Source: Prunus persica (Eukaryota; Streptophyta; Magnoliopsida; Rosales; Rosaceae). Taken from it: 64,000 nt of DNA. The notes below the pieces were generated by a model. The model had not been told where the DNA came from and ran no database searches. It saw only the letters and a list, made by a program, of their open reading frames with translations. The position numbers were made by a program, and so were the translations under genes. Of this stretch, positions 1 to 14,184 are shown in pieces; position 1 is the stretch's first letter, and every line of letters begins with the position of its first letter. Location: positions 16,799,624 through 16,863,623 of the forward strand of contig NC_034013.1 of the NCBI RefSeq assembly GCF_000346465.2, given 5' to 3'.

Positions 1-2307
<2,307 letters not shown>

Positions 2308-2415
2308 TCAGAAACAAGAGTGAGCTGTATGTTGGCTGCGTTTGTCAGGGCTTTTCGCATAATTGATACCGTAATTTTTGTATAAAGATTAAACAAGAAA
2401 AAAATATTAATTATA

Positions 2416-3029
2416 GGCTTAAATGTCGAAATGGTCCCTGTATTTTATCTCATCGGTCAATTTAGTCTCTGTGTTATCAATTTGGCCAATTTAGTCTATG
2501 TGTTTATATATTTTAGCAAATGTGGTCCTTCTTGTCAAAATTCAGTTGAAACTAAAGAAAAAAAATATTTAAATTAATAACAAATATTCAAATTCAAATA
2601 ATAATAAAAACTTAATTATTAAAAGCGATGTTCTCGCATCCTCTAGCAAAGAAAGTGATAGTCAATTGTATTTTCTTGTCGCAATCATCTTCCTTCTACT
2701 ACCAGCACACAATGTGTATTTTTTGGGGTTGAAGTGGGTGTAGTGAGAGTGGCTATGGGTTTGGGAGATGGTTGAGTTCTAAGCGTGAAATTAGGGGAGG
2801 CAAAACTTTTTTTAATTCCATTTTTAGATTGAATTTGGATATGTAATAATTAATTACAGTTTTTTAAATTAATTTGAAATATTTTTTTTCCAGTTTTAAC
2901 AAAATTTTGGCAAAAAGGATCACATTTGCTAACATATACAAACACAGGGATTAAATTAGCCAAATTGATAACACGGGGATTAAATTGGCCGATGAGATAA
3001 AACACAGGGACCATTTTGACATTTAAGCC
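2416..3029. mobile_element. Mutator-like MITE with 9-bp target duplication
   Basis: This 614-bp element starts GGCTTAAATGTC and ends GACATTTAAGCC. Its terminal inverted repeats are long (about 165 bp, estimated 85-90% identical by eye) and face each other across an AT-rich centre without an ORF. It is flanked by a perfect 9-bp direct repeat TTAATTATA at 2407-2415 and 3030-3038. Long TIRs plus a 9-bp target duplication are the signature of Mutator-like elements. No transposase is encoded, so it is non-autonomous. Confidence 0.85.
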
Positions 3030-3038
3030 TTAATTATA

Positions 3039-4245
3039 TTATCAATGTTAATACAATCTTCACGCTATGTATCAAACAAGAAAAAAAAAATTAATTCTAT
3101 AAAATTAGAAACAATATTAAAAGGAAAACTTGAAATGGTATCTCAGTCCGCTATTCTATTTCTGTTTATAGCAAAGAACAAAGCATGATGAGAGCGGTGA
3201 TACCCCAACTCCAAGGCTGCCATGAGTCCATGACCAAATTGGGTTTTCTACGCAACTTATATACCCTAGGTGAGTCACTGTTTGATCTGCACTGGTCCAG
3301 GCTCTAGCTAAAAAAGGCTAAATAAATCCATGTGAATTTCTTGTTAAAAGACAAATTTTTTTTTGGTTACAAGGCAGGCCGAAAAATAAAAAGAAAAAAC
3401 TAACAAGGCAAAGCCCTACTTTGAGCTCTTCCTAGCTCATTATCTAGCAACAAGCTTGAGAGGGAGACGGGAGCAAACTCGTACTTATGAAGCCCAAGGT
3501 TAAAAGACATTTTTTCAGTTTCTCGAGACATATAAGATAAGGCTATTTACCAAATAAAAGACATACGACATGTTTCACTCCATTTCACTATGAACAAAAT
3601 TTATTTACACCATTGTCATTAAAAAAAAAAAAAAATATCTTTTCAATGTGAACGGCAAATGGCCATAACATCGTCTATACCTTTAATTTTTTTAATTTAT
3701 TTAAAAGGAACTTGCCTTATGTGACTTTAATCAAATGGTCGATGATAACACACTAACTTCTATATTGTTTCATCGATCAATTGGTGATTTTAAGGTGTAT
3801 CATTGGCTTAACTAAGAGCTTCTCCAAGGAAGTATGCAAATGAAATAAGCAAAATTGTACTATAACAACTTAGGTGGCATGTTGCATACCCATTTGCCTC
3901 ATGAAAAAAGTTAATCACTCCAAATGATTAGACAATGCAAGTGTACAAATCATTATTATTTACTTGCATATTTTATCTTTTACATTTATAATTATATTTT
4001 ATAGAAAGTAGATGAGAGAGTGGAGATGATATTTTATTATAAAAGCGAGTGGGTTCAATATACCTCTTCATTTTGAAGTATGCAATATTACCTTTTTGGG
4101 AAGAGTAGGTGTATTTTGCCCATCCATTTACCTCTTCCTTTGAAGCATGAAAATGTTGATGTGACAAAGCAAATGAAGTTTCCTCTTCCCTCGAAGATGA
4201 TACCTTCCTTAAAGAGGAAACTAGAGCTTTTGATCAAACGGTTTC
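3039..4245. other. intergenic, no gene recognised
   Basis: AT-rich sequence with no ORF resembling a known family. The stretch 3810-4230 has weak inverted ends (AGAGCTTCTCCAAGGAAG near 3811, and CTTCCTTAAAGAGGAAAC near 4204 on the same strand). It could be an old MITE, but I found no target duplication. Confidence 0.4.
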
Positions 4246-4249
4246 AGCA

Positions 4250-4902
4250 TCCCCGTTTGGTTCATGGGAAAGGAGGCTTGAGAATGAGAATTCAATTGCT
4301 TTTTCATATTTGGTAAGACCAGACATGGGAAATGGTTGTCAGGCACATGGTAAAGTATGGGGGAAAGTGAAGCCATCCTTTCAACTTGGGTTTTATTTTC
4401 CCTCCTCATGAGAAAGTTTGGGAAAATGAGTCAACATTCAGTGCACAATTTTCATGATTATTTTGTCCCCATGAACAATTTAGAATTACAATGTATCATT
4501 AAATGCATTCTTTTTTTATTTGATTTAATATGGGTATCGCCCTCCTTTCAACTTGAGTTTTATTTTCCCTCCTCATGAGAAAGTTTGGGAAAATGAGTCA
4601 ACATTCAGTACACAATTTTCATGATTATTTTGTCCCCATGAACAATTTAGAATTACAATGTATTATTAAATGCATTCTTTTTTTATTTGATTTAATATGG
4701 GTATAATTGAAAAATTATACAAACTTTGTTTTCCATTCCTACTTAAAACAAACATGGGAAATGAAATAAAGTGAAATCTCTCGGTTACTTTCCCGACATT
4801 ACCAAACATGAGAAAGGAATCTTCCATTCCCATTCCTTAGGAAATGACATGAGAAGTGATTTCCCCTCACATCCATTCCGGAAACCAAACAGGGCCCTAA
4901 AG
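4250..4902. mobile_element. possible non-autonomous DNA transposon
   Basis: The left end reads CCCCGTTTGGTTCATGGGAA and the right end, reversed, reads GGGCCCTGTTTGGTTTCCGG. These ends are imperfectly inverted, and the sub-terminal sequences on both sides share CATGGGAAATG-like motifs in opposite orientation. No coding sequence and no clear target duplication were found, so the exact limits and superfamily are uncertain. Confidence 0.4.
4379..4703. repeat. 167-bp tandem duplication
   Basis: Two nearly identical head-to-tail copies, at about 4379-4545 and 4546-4703. Both begin TCAACTTG(G/A)GTTTTATTTT and end TTTAATATGGGTA. The duplication lies inside the possible transposon at 4250-4902. Confidence 0.85.
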
Positions 4903-5189
4903 CTGTTATACCAACTGCCACATAATTTTTAGCCAAGAAAAAGAAAGGAAAATTCCATATTTGTGAAAAAAGGAGAACAACTTGTATTAGTTGAGTCCAA
5001 ATCAACGGTGGGCCCTTCAGGCCAGTACAAAGTTATATCTTTCAACGAATCCAAGACTGGGCTCGTTTGTTACACATGACTGTCTTGGCATGGACTATGC
5101 TTAAGGACTGTCTTGGCTTGGTCTAAGTTGGATAACACTTATTCTGCATTTGATGTATGCTTGGACTATGACTAGATTTTTTTATTTTT

Positions 5190-6017
5190 TTAAAAATATC
5201 TATATATATATGTATATATAAATACATATAATATATATAACATATATGTGTATATACATGTATATATGTATTTTATAATAATATTACATATTATAAATAA
5301 TATAAACATATATATATATGCATATAGGGTTATAAATAATATAAACATATATATATATGCATATAGGGTGTATATATGTATATTATAATATACATGGGTA
5401 TAATACATATACATATATTTATATATATATGTATGTATATTATAATATATAATATATATGGGTATGTTATAATAATAATAATAATAATATACATGTATAT
5501 ACATGTATATACGTATATTATAATATACAATATACATACATATATATATATATGTGTGTGTATAGGTGTATATATGTATATTATAATATAATATAATATA
5601 TATACATATATTATACATATTTAATATACATATATACACGTATATACATGTATGTATTATACCCATGTATATATTGTAATATATAGATACACCCATATAC
5701 ACATATATTATATACATGTATATACGTGTATATAATGTATATGCTTATATACATGTGTATATGTATATTATAATACATACATGGGTATAATATATATACA
5801 TATACATATATATATGTATTAGAATATATAATATAATATATATTACATATATACATGTATGCTATTATTATAATATTAATATGTGTATGTGTATATGGGT
5901 ATATTATAATAATAATATACGTGTATATATCTATATATATTTATATATATTATATATATATGTGTTTATATATATATATGTATATGTGTATATATGTACA
6001 TTATAGTATGTGTGTAT

Positions 6018-6062
<45 letters not shown>

Positions 6063-6120
6063 ATTATTATTATTATTATTATTATTATTAGTAATATATG
6101 TTATTAATATTACAATATAA
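5190..6120. repeat. long AT-rich satellite-like array
   Basis: About 930 bases consist almost wholly of TATA, TACATGTATA and TATATTATAATATA variants. Higher-order repeats of roughly 50-100 bp recur (for example blocks containing GGGTATAATACATA or TATATGGGTAT). Apparent long ORFs here are runs of Ile, Tyr, Met and Thr and are not genes. Confidence 0.9.
6020..6090. repeat. (TAA)n/(TTA)n near-perfect palindrome
   Basis: About ten AAT/ATA triplets are followed directly by about thirteen TTA/ATT triplets. Together they form a roughly 70-base inverted repeat with almost no loop, at the right end of the AT array. Confidence 0.85.
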
Positions 6121-6198
6121 TATGTGCATCTTATATATTGGTGAACATTGGACTAGTTAATCCTCCCTTTCTATATGGGCTTAGTAGTCCCCTCTTAT

Positions 6199-6413
6199 TA
6201 TGGGCTTAGTAGTCCCATCTTAAGGAGATGTTTTTGGTGGGCCTGGTATTAGCATTCCCATCTAAGATTAGAATTAAATGAAAAAAACATGATACTAAAT
6301 TCCTATGGGCTTAGTAGTCCCCTCTTAAGGAGATGTTTTTGATGAGCCTGGTATTAGCAATTCCATTTAAGACTAGAATTAAATGAAAAAAACATAATAC
6401 TAAATTTAGTCCA
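6199..6413. repeat. 105-bp tandem repeat, two copies
   Basis: Units start at 6199 and 6304 with TATGGGCTTAGTAGTCCC and continue through AAGGAGATGTTTTTG to the AATTAAATGAAAAAAACAT block. A short partial copy of the first part precedes them at about 6172. Confidence 0.85.
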
Positions 6414-7140
6414 AACAAAATCAAGCCAAATATGTGTACCAAACGAGTCCTAAATTCCTCTCGGTATTGTCAGAAGAGAAGAAAAGAAATATATACTACA
6501 CAGCTACACCCAGTTTTATGCCATAAATTTTTGCATCTGATATTTTCTCGCTCGTATCTCTCAAACTTAACCAAGTGTCATCTCGTTTCTTCGACCTTAC
6601 ACACAAGATAACAAGAATTACATTGAAAGCGACAAAATTTCCCAGAATCCACTACCAGCCAATTTGTCTCCAAGAAACTCCAAGAATTCAGAGAAACAAG
6701 TGCAGCTGTGATTTCCATTTCTGTCTTGAAAAGGTGTGGTCACTCTGAACCAATCAATCTGACAAATTTTTCATGCATTCTTAAACTTTTATGTGATTTA
6801 AATTTCTGGGTCACTGTTTCCTGATGATTTCATATACTATTGTCGGAGTGGTACTTGTTGGTCCTTAAATTTTCACTTCCTTTTTATATTTCTTTACTTT
6901 TGGCGGTTGGGAAGGAGTTCTTGAATCAATGTTAATTTGTAAATATCAATGAATCGTGAATTATTAACTTATTGGTATAAAGAATGGACATTTGCCTCTT
7001 AGCATTATAAAGAATTACAGAGTTCAAAGTTCTGCAATTTCTTTCCTGTTATATTCTTCTTTATATAAGCACAATGAAGTGTTGCCATTGGTATTTGTTT
7101 ATGCAGCTAATTGGGAATAATATAGATTTTTAATCTCTAA

Positions 7141-10100
7141 ATGGCTCAAGATACAACTTCTGATGCTGAATCACCGAGGCCGCGGTCTGGTCTTTTGCGA
7201 GATCAGGTCCAACTTGTTAAAAGAAAGGACTGTGATCGATATGAGATTGTCCCAATTCAAGATATACTGTCATTTGAAAAAGGTTTCTTTATAGTTATCC
7301 GGGCATGTCAGCTGTTGGCTCAAAAGAATGATGGGATAATACTGGTTGGAGTAGCAGGTCCCTCTGGAGCTGGTAAGACTGTTTTCACGGAGAAAGTACT
7401 CAACTTTATGCCCAGCATTGCTGTTATTTCAATGGACAACTACAATGATGCTAGTCGTATCATTGATGGCAACTTCGACGGTAAAGGATCTCATTTTCCT
7501 CTAACTACAATGATGCTAGGGTGTTTGCCTTTTGCATTCAGCCTTAAGCTTCTTTCTTTGTTCTGTGATTATTGTTACTTTTTTCTCAAATACCTTGGAG
7601 TGATACCGTTGGCATATTACAGCATAGTACATGCTTAAGAATTTAGGGTAAGAGTTACCATTCACTCTTAGGGAATCCCATCTAAGTATAGAGGTTTGGC
7701 GGAGACCATGGTATAAAGAGACTTGTGAGAAATTGAAGATAAATGTATAGGTTTTCCTGAGTCCTAGTGAAATTCCAATTTTAGCTGGTGCATGGAGTGC
7801 CAGATGTGGAATACCAGCATGCTGTGCTAAGCATAGTGTGGGGGTGTTCAAAAATATAAAAATGTCCCTATTGAATTTATTCCCGGAGGTGACTTAATTG
7901 AAGCCTATTTTGAAACTTTTGTCTTTCCCATATCCCAATTAGAATATCTTCACTCTTTTGAGTCCATTGTCATAGATATAAATGAATTTAGGAGGTCTGA
8001 GTACATAAAGCATCCCTTTGTTTTGAGTTGTATAAGCATGCAGCCCCTTTTTGCTAGAGTATGCTAATAGGTAACCACTCCCACTTGGATTGGATCCACT
8101 GTTAAGTTCACATGTTATTAATTTCACATCTTTTCAGTGATTTTTTTTTCTTTTTTAGTCATTATGTTCATTACCTTTTCCAAGATTGTTCACTTCCTTG
8201 TTTATAGTTTTCCTGAAAATGTACTTCTGTTGTCTTCCTCCACTGGCGTCTCTGGATCTATTGTTCAATCATTGCAATAAGTGATTATACATCAGAGCAC
8301 TCACGGTTGAACTCTAATTGTTGTAATGTCTTGAAACAGATCCACGCCTGACAGATTATGACACAATGCTTGAAAACATACATGGTTTAAAAGCAGGCAA
8401 TCCTGTTGAAGTTCCAGTATATGATTTCAAGTCTAGCTCTCGCACAGGTTACAGGTACTGCATCTCTGCATCATGTGGAAAATCCTTTGCCACATTAACT
8501 TGCCATCAATCCTAATTCCATTTGAATTGAGAAAAAAAAAAGGCCCAAAATTCTGGTGTTGACTGGTTTCTGTGATTCTTGATGGGATGATTTAATGTAA
8601 TTACTAAAGGAGGCTCATCATGTCTGGCCTTCTTTGGTATACCTTTTAAATAACATAATAGCTTTTATAGTGTTCTAATTCTGTTGTATACTCATGGTCA
8701 TTTCGGTGCTTCTAACAGGACGGTAGAGGTCCCTAGCTCCCGTATTGTGCTCATTGAGGGTATATATGCCTTAAGTGAGAGATTGCGGCCTTTGTTAGAT
8801 CTCCGTGTGTCTATAACTGGTGGAGTTCACTTTGACCTTGTCAAACGGGTGTTACGGGACATTCAACGTGCCGGCCAAGATCCTGCAGAAATTATCCATC
8901 AAATTTCTGAAACGGTTAACCCTTTATCCTGTGTTAGAATTTTTTTTTGCCTTTGGAACTTTTACAGAGCAGCCTTTGTAACATGTAATTATTGGGCATA
9001 CAAAAGATTTATGGTGGTTCTCATCCAGAATTTTGAGACAGGTGTATCCTATGTACAAGGCCTTTATTGAGCCAGATCTCCAGACAGCACATATAAAAAT
9101 CACCAACAAGTTCAATCCCTTCACTGGTTTTCAAAACCCGACATATATTTTAAAGGTTGGCTACTAAATTTCCTTGCTTTGGTCTTTCTTTTTCCCCAGT
9201 TTGTGTTTCAGGTAATCCATAATTGTTTTTTTTTCTGACTGTTTCACTGGGCCGTTGTTTCTGATTGCAGTCAATTAAGGCAGTGACAGTGGATCAGATC
9301 AAAGCTGTTCTTTCTGATGATCACAAAGAAACCAAAGAAGAAACTTATGACATATATCTTTTACCACCAGGAGAAGATCCTGAAGCATGTCAATCGTATC
9401 TAAGGATGAGGAACAGGGATGGCAAATACAATCTCATGTTTGAGGTTCGAAATCTGTAAACTAAATATTCTTCAAGCTTATATATGCGTTTGAGTTGTTC
9501 TTACCAGTGTCCTTGCCTATATGTATGTCAGAGGTGTTTTCATCATTGGCCAATAGTAAAGAAAGGAATCTACAAAGGTTTATTTTCAGGATTTGCTTAG
9601 ATATGAGAGACATCCACACCTCATTTTCTTCATTAGTGTGATCCTGTTGTCCTTGTTATAGTCATTATCATCACTATCCAATTTCCTGCCCTTTGTGTTT
9701 GACTCTTCTTCTTTCTCAGCCACTGTTGTTGTATGGCTAACTGGTATAGACCTAAAAAGAGAAAGCTGGAGTGCATGCTAGTCCTCTTCTTGGAAACATA
9801 TATATTTCTTCACCCAAAGCTACTTTCTTCCTTTATTTATTTCTTCTCTATGGAACTGATTTTAGTTCTTTTTATTTCTTGCCCTAAGATTTTATGTACT
9901 TAAGGAGTTAAAATTTTTGGGTAGTTTGGAGCTCTAGATGTCTTGAGGTCTACCCATTATTCCTTAGTCCATCAAAGTAACAGTTTAAATGCGTATTTCC
10001 ATTTCAAACATGCACCTTGCTATTTTACTTAGTGAAATGAATTTCTAATTCCATTTAGAAATATGTTTGCTCATCATTTGGATAATGGACATTTTAAGGC

Positions 10101-10317
10101 GAAGAGTTGATGATTGTGACTTGGGAAGTTTGACGGCGAGCACATTCTTACATGTCTGGAAAGTCATATCCAGCATACATGGTTGTATTTAAATTACATG
10201 TGGGTGCAGGTGAAAATTTCCATATGATTTTGTACAGGGTTCTGCTATTATGTGCTTGGTGGCAGATCATTATGTCTAAATATCATAGCTTGTCCCAGAG
10301 AAGGATCTCTGACTAGT

Positions 10318-10354
<37 letters not shown>

Positions 10355-12193
10355 GAATGGGTTACGGATAGTCCCTTCATAATATCACCTCGAATAACTT
10401 TTGAAGTTAGTGTGCGCCTTCTTGGAGGTCTCATGGCCTTGGGGTATACAATTGCATCCATCTTGAAAAGAAGCAGCCATATCTTCTGTGATGATAAGAT
10501 TTGCGTGAAAACTGATTGGTTGGAGCAAATTAATCGCCAATATGTTCAGGTATCATGCCATTTTATCCATTCGCTTTTTCAGATTGTTTTGGAATTTGTG
10601 ATACATTTTTCTTTTTTCTAACAGTGTGTTGACTATATTTTTATCACTTAATGAATCTCAGATGTATTTGTCATTGTATTTTCCTTTTTGCTGTATTTTT
10701 TTGGTAAAGATCTCAAATTGTAATTTTCGTAACATTTGTACATTTGGGTTTTAGTCTAGTTCACTGGTTTTGAAATATCAATGTAGATTAACTGTAGTTG
10801 TTTTAGGTGAACATTTCCTTTGACTCATGTCATTTGAAAATGCTATTCAATACTGAATTTCTTAACACTGACTTGCTGGACTGGTATGAAGGTGCAAGGA
10901 AAGGATCGGTTATATGTTAAATATGTCGCAGAGCAGCTCGATCTGGACGGTTCATATGTTCCTCGTACTTACATTGAACAAATTCAGCTGGAGAAACTTG
11001 TAAATGATGTCATGGTATGGTTTCCTCAATTGATCATGGGTTGTCCTGTTTTTGCATGGTCCTGATGCGATCAATCTACAGGCCTTGCCAGATGATTTGA
11101 AGACAAAGCTCAGCATAGATGATGATTTTGTTTCAAGCCCAAAGGAAGCCCTTTCTCGAGCCTCAGCAGACAGGAGAACCAAGTATCTCAACCGGTACTA
11201 CTCATTTTCAGCTATTTTCTTGGACTTGAAAGGGTATCACAATTAGAAGAGAAAATGATCTTAAAACCATAAAAAGTGACCAAATATCGTCAACCATTTT
11301 GTTTAGTTTGTCATAACCAATAGACTTTCATCCAGCTGATCATGCTTGTATGTACTGATTGGTTCTTTTAACATCATATTTTCACTGGGCAGCGGTGCAT
11401 CACACTCTTTCTCAAATCAAAGGGACAAGACAATGTCCAAGCTAACAAGACTTGCTGTTAACAGTAGAAGGTTTGATGGAAGAGCCCTGGAATCACCTCA
11501 AGCACTTTCAAACCAGGTGAGTTAACTATTCCTCGGTCTTGCTGTGCAGAAACTCCACATCCTGCATTGGTTTGCTTACCAATAATTGTCTTGTATTATT
11601 TCAGGGGGTTATAACTCAACTTTCAGAACAAATTTCTACACTGAATGAGAGGATGGATGAGTTTACGTCTCGTGTTGAAGAACTCAACTCCAAGTTCTCA
11701 GTCAGAAAAGTTTCAGCTAGCCAGCAGAATTTGGCTTTGCAGGCTGAAGCCTGCACTGGATCTGGACCCACTTCTCATTTTGTAACTGGCTTAAGTAATG
11801 GCTCATTGGCAGGATCTCTACTGCCCCATTCTTCTTCGTCATCACAATTGGTCAAGGAGTCTCCACTGATGGAAGAGGTGGGATTTTGTGAAAAACTAAA
11901 CTTGTGGTGACAGATTGATTTATTCTTTTCTGTTCCCTTCTGATATGCTTATTTGGTTATTTGGAGTAACTCAACAGATGCTAGCAATCACACGGAGCCA
12001 ACGCCAGATCATGCACCAAATAGACAATTTGAGCAATCTTTTGCGAGAATATTCAGGGGAAAGGCTTCGCCAAGGAAGAGCAGATAGTAGTGGAAGAGTG
12101 ACTGATATTGACTCAATTGTCCCAGTTATTCTTACTTTGGCAATTGGTGGATTAGGTTTCTTCTTCTTCAGGAGTCTGACTTCCCCAAAATAA
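7141..12193 (+). CDS. TTM2: TTM1/TTM2-type uridine kinase-like + CYTH phosphatase, membrane anchored
   Basis: Eleven exons: 7141-7480, 8340-8454, 8719-8914, 9042-9155, 9271-9444, 10355-10549, 10892-11014, 11082-11194, 11393-11516, 11605-11877 and 11978-12193. They give about 660 aa. Domain order: P-loop kinase with Walker A GPSGAGKT near residue 75; uridine-kinase blocks VISMDNYND and [24 protein letters not shown] domain from about residue 250; coiled coil [16 protein letters not shown]-terminal tail anchor [17 protein letters not shown]. The usual CYTH EXEXK motif is TYDIY, which is typical of plant TTM1/TTM2 pyrophosphatases. Those proteins sit on the mitochondrial outer membrane and act in senescence and immunity (family knowledge). 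A likely 5'-UTR intron runs from 6734 to 7106. The sequence cannot separate TTM1 from TTM2, so the symbol is provisional. Confidence 0.9.
10321..10353 (+). repeat. (CT)n microsatellite forming a polypyrimidine tract
   Basis: About sixteen CT units end directly in the CAG acceptor of TTM exon 6 (10355). The microsatellite therefore doubles as the polypyrimidine tract of that splice site. Confidence 0.9.
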
Positions 12194-12676
12194 TTTCATG
12201 CCAAGCAGCTGACTGTCAGCATAAAATCTTATACACCCTTGTTTTTATTATAAACCCCTGTGCTCCAAATAGATTTCTAGGGTTGATTTAGTGTGGTCTG
12301 GCCGTACTGTAAATAGTTCGTATACCGTATACATGTTGAAAATGACAGTTGCAATAGCACAGTAGTACAAGTCGAAGTGTTCCAAATGAGCCAGTTTTAT
12401 ACCTGTTTTATTTTACATAATTTCCGCTTACAAATGGAAGTTCTGGCAATTCTTAGTTTCATTTGGTATGCCCCACTTTTAATCCACGGGTCATAACACA
12501 CATGGTCTAAATTGAGTTAATTCATCCAAGCCATACACTTCAATAGTTACACTAACAAGCACATTTTAATTTTTTCTAAAACAAAGTACAAGGCCCATCA
12601 GTCAGAGGGATTAAAAAAAGGAAAATAACCTCAAATAAGATAATCAGGACAAAGGCAAGTAAAATGTTTCCAGCCT
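12194..12676. other. convergent 3' flanks of TTM and NHP2
   Basis: About 480 bp between the stop codons of two convergent genes. It should hold both 3' UTRs. No other gene or repeat was recognised. Confidence 0.6.
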
Positions 12677-13885
12677 TCAGAAAAGGGAGGATTGAAGTTC
12701 AGAAACATCTCCTACAACCTGGTCATAATCTGCCTTTAGTTTATCTTGTTCCTCTTGGCCTAATTCCCCCTTGGAAGGCTTGGTCATCACCAGAAGACAG
12801 CAAGTTGGCCTCTTGGTGGCCCCTGCATTTGCAAGATCCTGAAGAAGACATTGACAAACCAATATTAGTGAATACTTTGATCAATGAAGCAGCTAACATG
12901 TGCGAAAGCTCGTGCATTGAATAATATATCGTATAATGTGAAATAATTTTATAAAGAAAGATTGAATTATAAGCTGCTTACTTCTTTTGAGGGCACATAA
13001 AGATATGGAATTTCAGCCTCTTCACACAAGATTGGAACATGAGTGATCACATCAATAGGAGAAATGTTCCCAGCAATAACACATAACCTGCACTCCAGCA
13101 CAAATGATACAAATAAATCCAGCCACATCTGATCCAAGAAATGTAAGGAAGTAGAGCTAACAGATTAAGACATCAGATGCATACATTGATTGCACGAGAT
13201 CCATAGAACAGAGACTGACAAATGAAGGCCCTTTTTCACTATTTGAATCTACTTCAAAACTCTCCCCACAACACTCATAACGTAGCCCTCTAATATGAGT
13301 CAACCATCAATGCAATTATCAAGTAATGTCTCACTAAATCGATGTTTTCTTCTAACTCTACCCATAATTTCAGATAGACTGACCTAATCTGGGACTCAAT
13401 GACTAAACAGAACTAATATTACTCAAATAAACAGAAGGGAAGAAATACAAGGAAAAACAAAGTATCTACTATAACCAAAGTTGAGTCCTTTCAGTTCAAT
13501 ACAGTATTTTTGACAAGCAAATGAATTGCCAAATACAAATTAGAAAAGTAAAATAAATTAGATGAAGAACTGACCCCTTTTGGCCTCGCCTTATGCTTTT
13601 GACTACCTCCTTCACTCCTCTCTTCAAGCATTTGTTCTCAGCAGCTACAAGATACCAAAAAAAAAAAAAATCAGATTGCACACATATGCATACATGTATA
13701 ACATATTTATACACGTATAATATGTATATATGTATGTAGGCGTATATACCTCTGCGGACAAGCTTGAGGGTTCGCTTGCAGAGCTTCTTGCCGGCAAGGG
13801 GTTTGGCTATGGGAGCAAGAGCCTGCATCTTCTTCCTCTCCCTCTCCTTTTGCGCCGTCTTCTCTACTTCGCTATCGCTTCCCAT
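12677..13885 (-). CDS. NHP2: H/ACA ribonucleoprotein subunit NHP2
   Basis: This L7Ae/L30e-type RNA-binding core protein of H/ACA snoRNPs guides rRNA pseudouridylation in the nucleolus. Four exons (13750-13885, 13575-13644, 12982-13087, 12677-12838) give 157 aa, the normal length. Start MGSDSEVEKTAQKERERKK. Family blocks: LCKRTLKLVRRAAENK, RRGVKEV-type helix (KRGVKEVVKSIRRGQKG), LCVIAGNISPIDVITHVPIL, IPYLYVPSKEDLANAGATKR and TCCLLVM. These match the K-turn-binding fold. All introns are GT-AG and in frame. The gene is head-to-head with PheRS-beta across 299 bp. Confidence 0.95.
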
Positions 13886-14184
13886 CTCTCTCTTCCTCTT
13901 CTTTCTTTCTGGATACTAGGATTTTACACTCTCTCTCAAAAGTCTCGCACAAACCTACCTTCTGCACATTAGGGTTTTTTCATTTTATCACCAGGGTTTA
14001 AGGAATCGTGGGCCTTAGATGGGCTTCATAAGTGCACACTTTATTTGGGCTAAACCCAACCTTGGGCCCAATTAAAAAGAAAAACAAATAACCATCCGAT
14101 GTCCAAACAGAGCGTAGGGTTTTGCTTCTCTCTTGTGGTGGCAGTCTCTGCGTGCGCTATCGGAGAGAGTAGTCAAAGTCCGCC
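13886..14184. promoter_or_regulatory. bidirectional NHP2 / PheRS-beta promoter
   Basis: The 299 bp between the two start codons contain a telo-box read on the minus strand (TTAGGGTTT, 13969-13977). Four TGGGCY site-II motifs lie at 14009-14014, 14020-14025, 14046-14051 and 14063-14068, and one more AGGGTTT lies near 14117. In plants, telo-box plus site II is the standard promoter code of ribosome-biogenesis and translation genes, which fits both flanking genes. Motif presence is seen; shared regulation is inferred. Confidence 0.75.

Larger units (their letters stand above)
5059..6450. mobile_element. PIF/Harbinger-like element with expanded AT core
   Basis: The left end at 5059 reads GGGCTCGTTTGTTACA. 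The right end at 6450, reversed, reads GGACTCGTTTGGTACA. Sub-terminal GGACTATG/CTTGGACTA motifs follow on the left. The ends resemble those of the element at 38431-39659 (GGGCTCGTTTGGTA). Most of the interior is the AT-rich array described separately. The right flank is TAA but the left flank is ACT, so a 3-bp target duplication is not intact. No transposase ORF is present. Confidence 0.5.

Noticed and set aside
5190..6091. Long overlapping ORFs of 66-175 codons
   Set aside because: They are translations of the AT-rich array (Ile/Tyr/Thr/Met or Asn runs), present on both strands and in several frames.
6171..6413. Possible CRISPR-like direct repeats
   Set aside because: Plant nuclear DNA; simple two-copy tandem duplication, with no spacer-repeat pattern.
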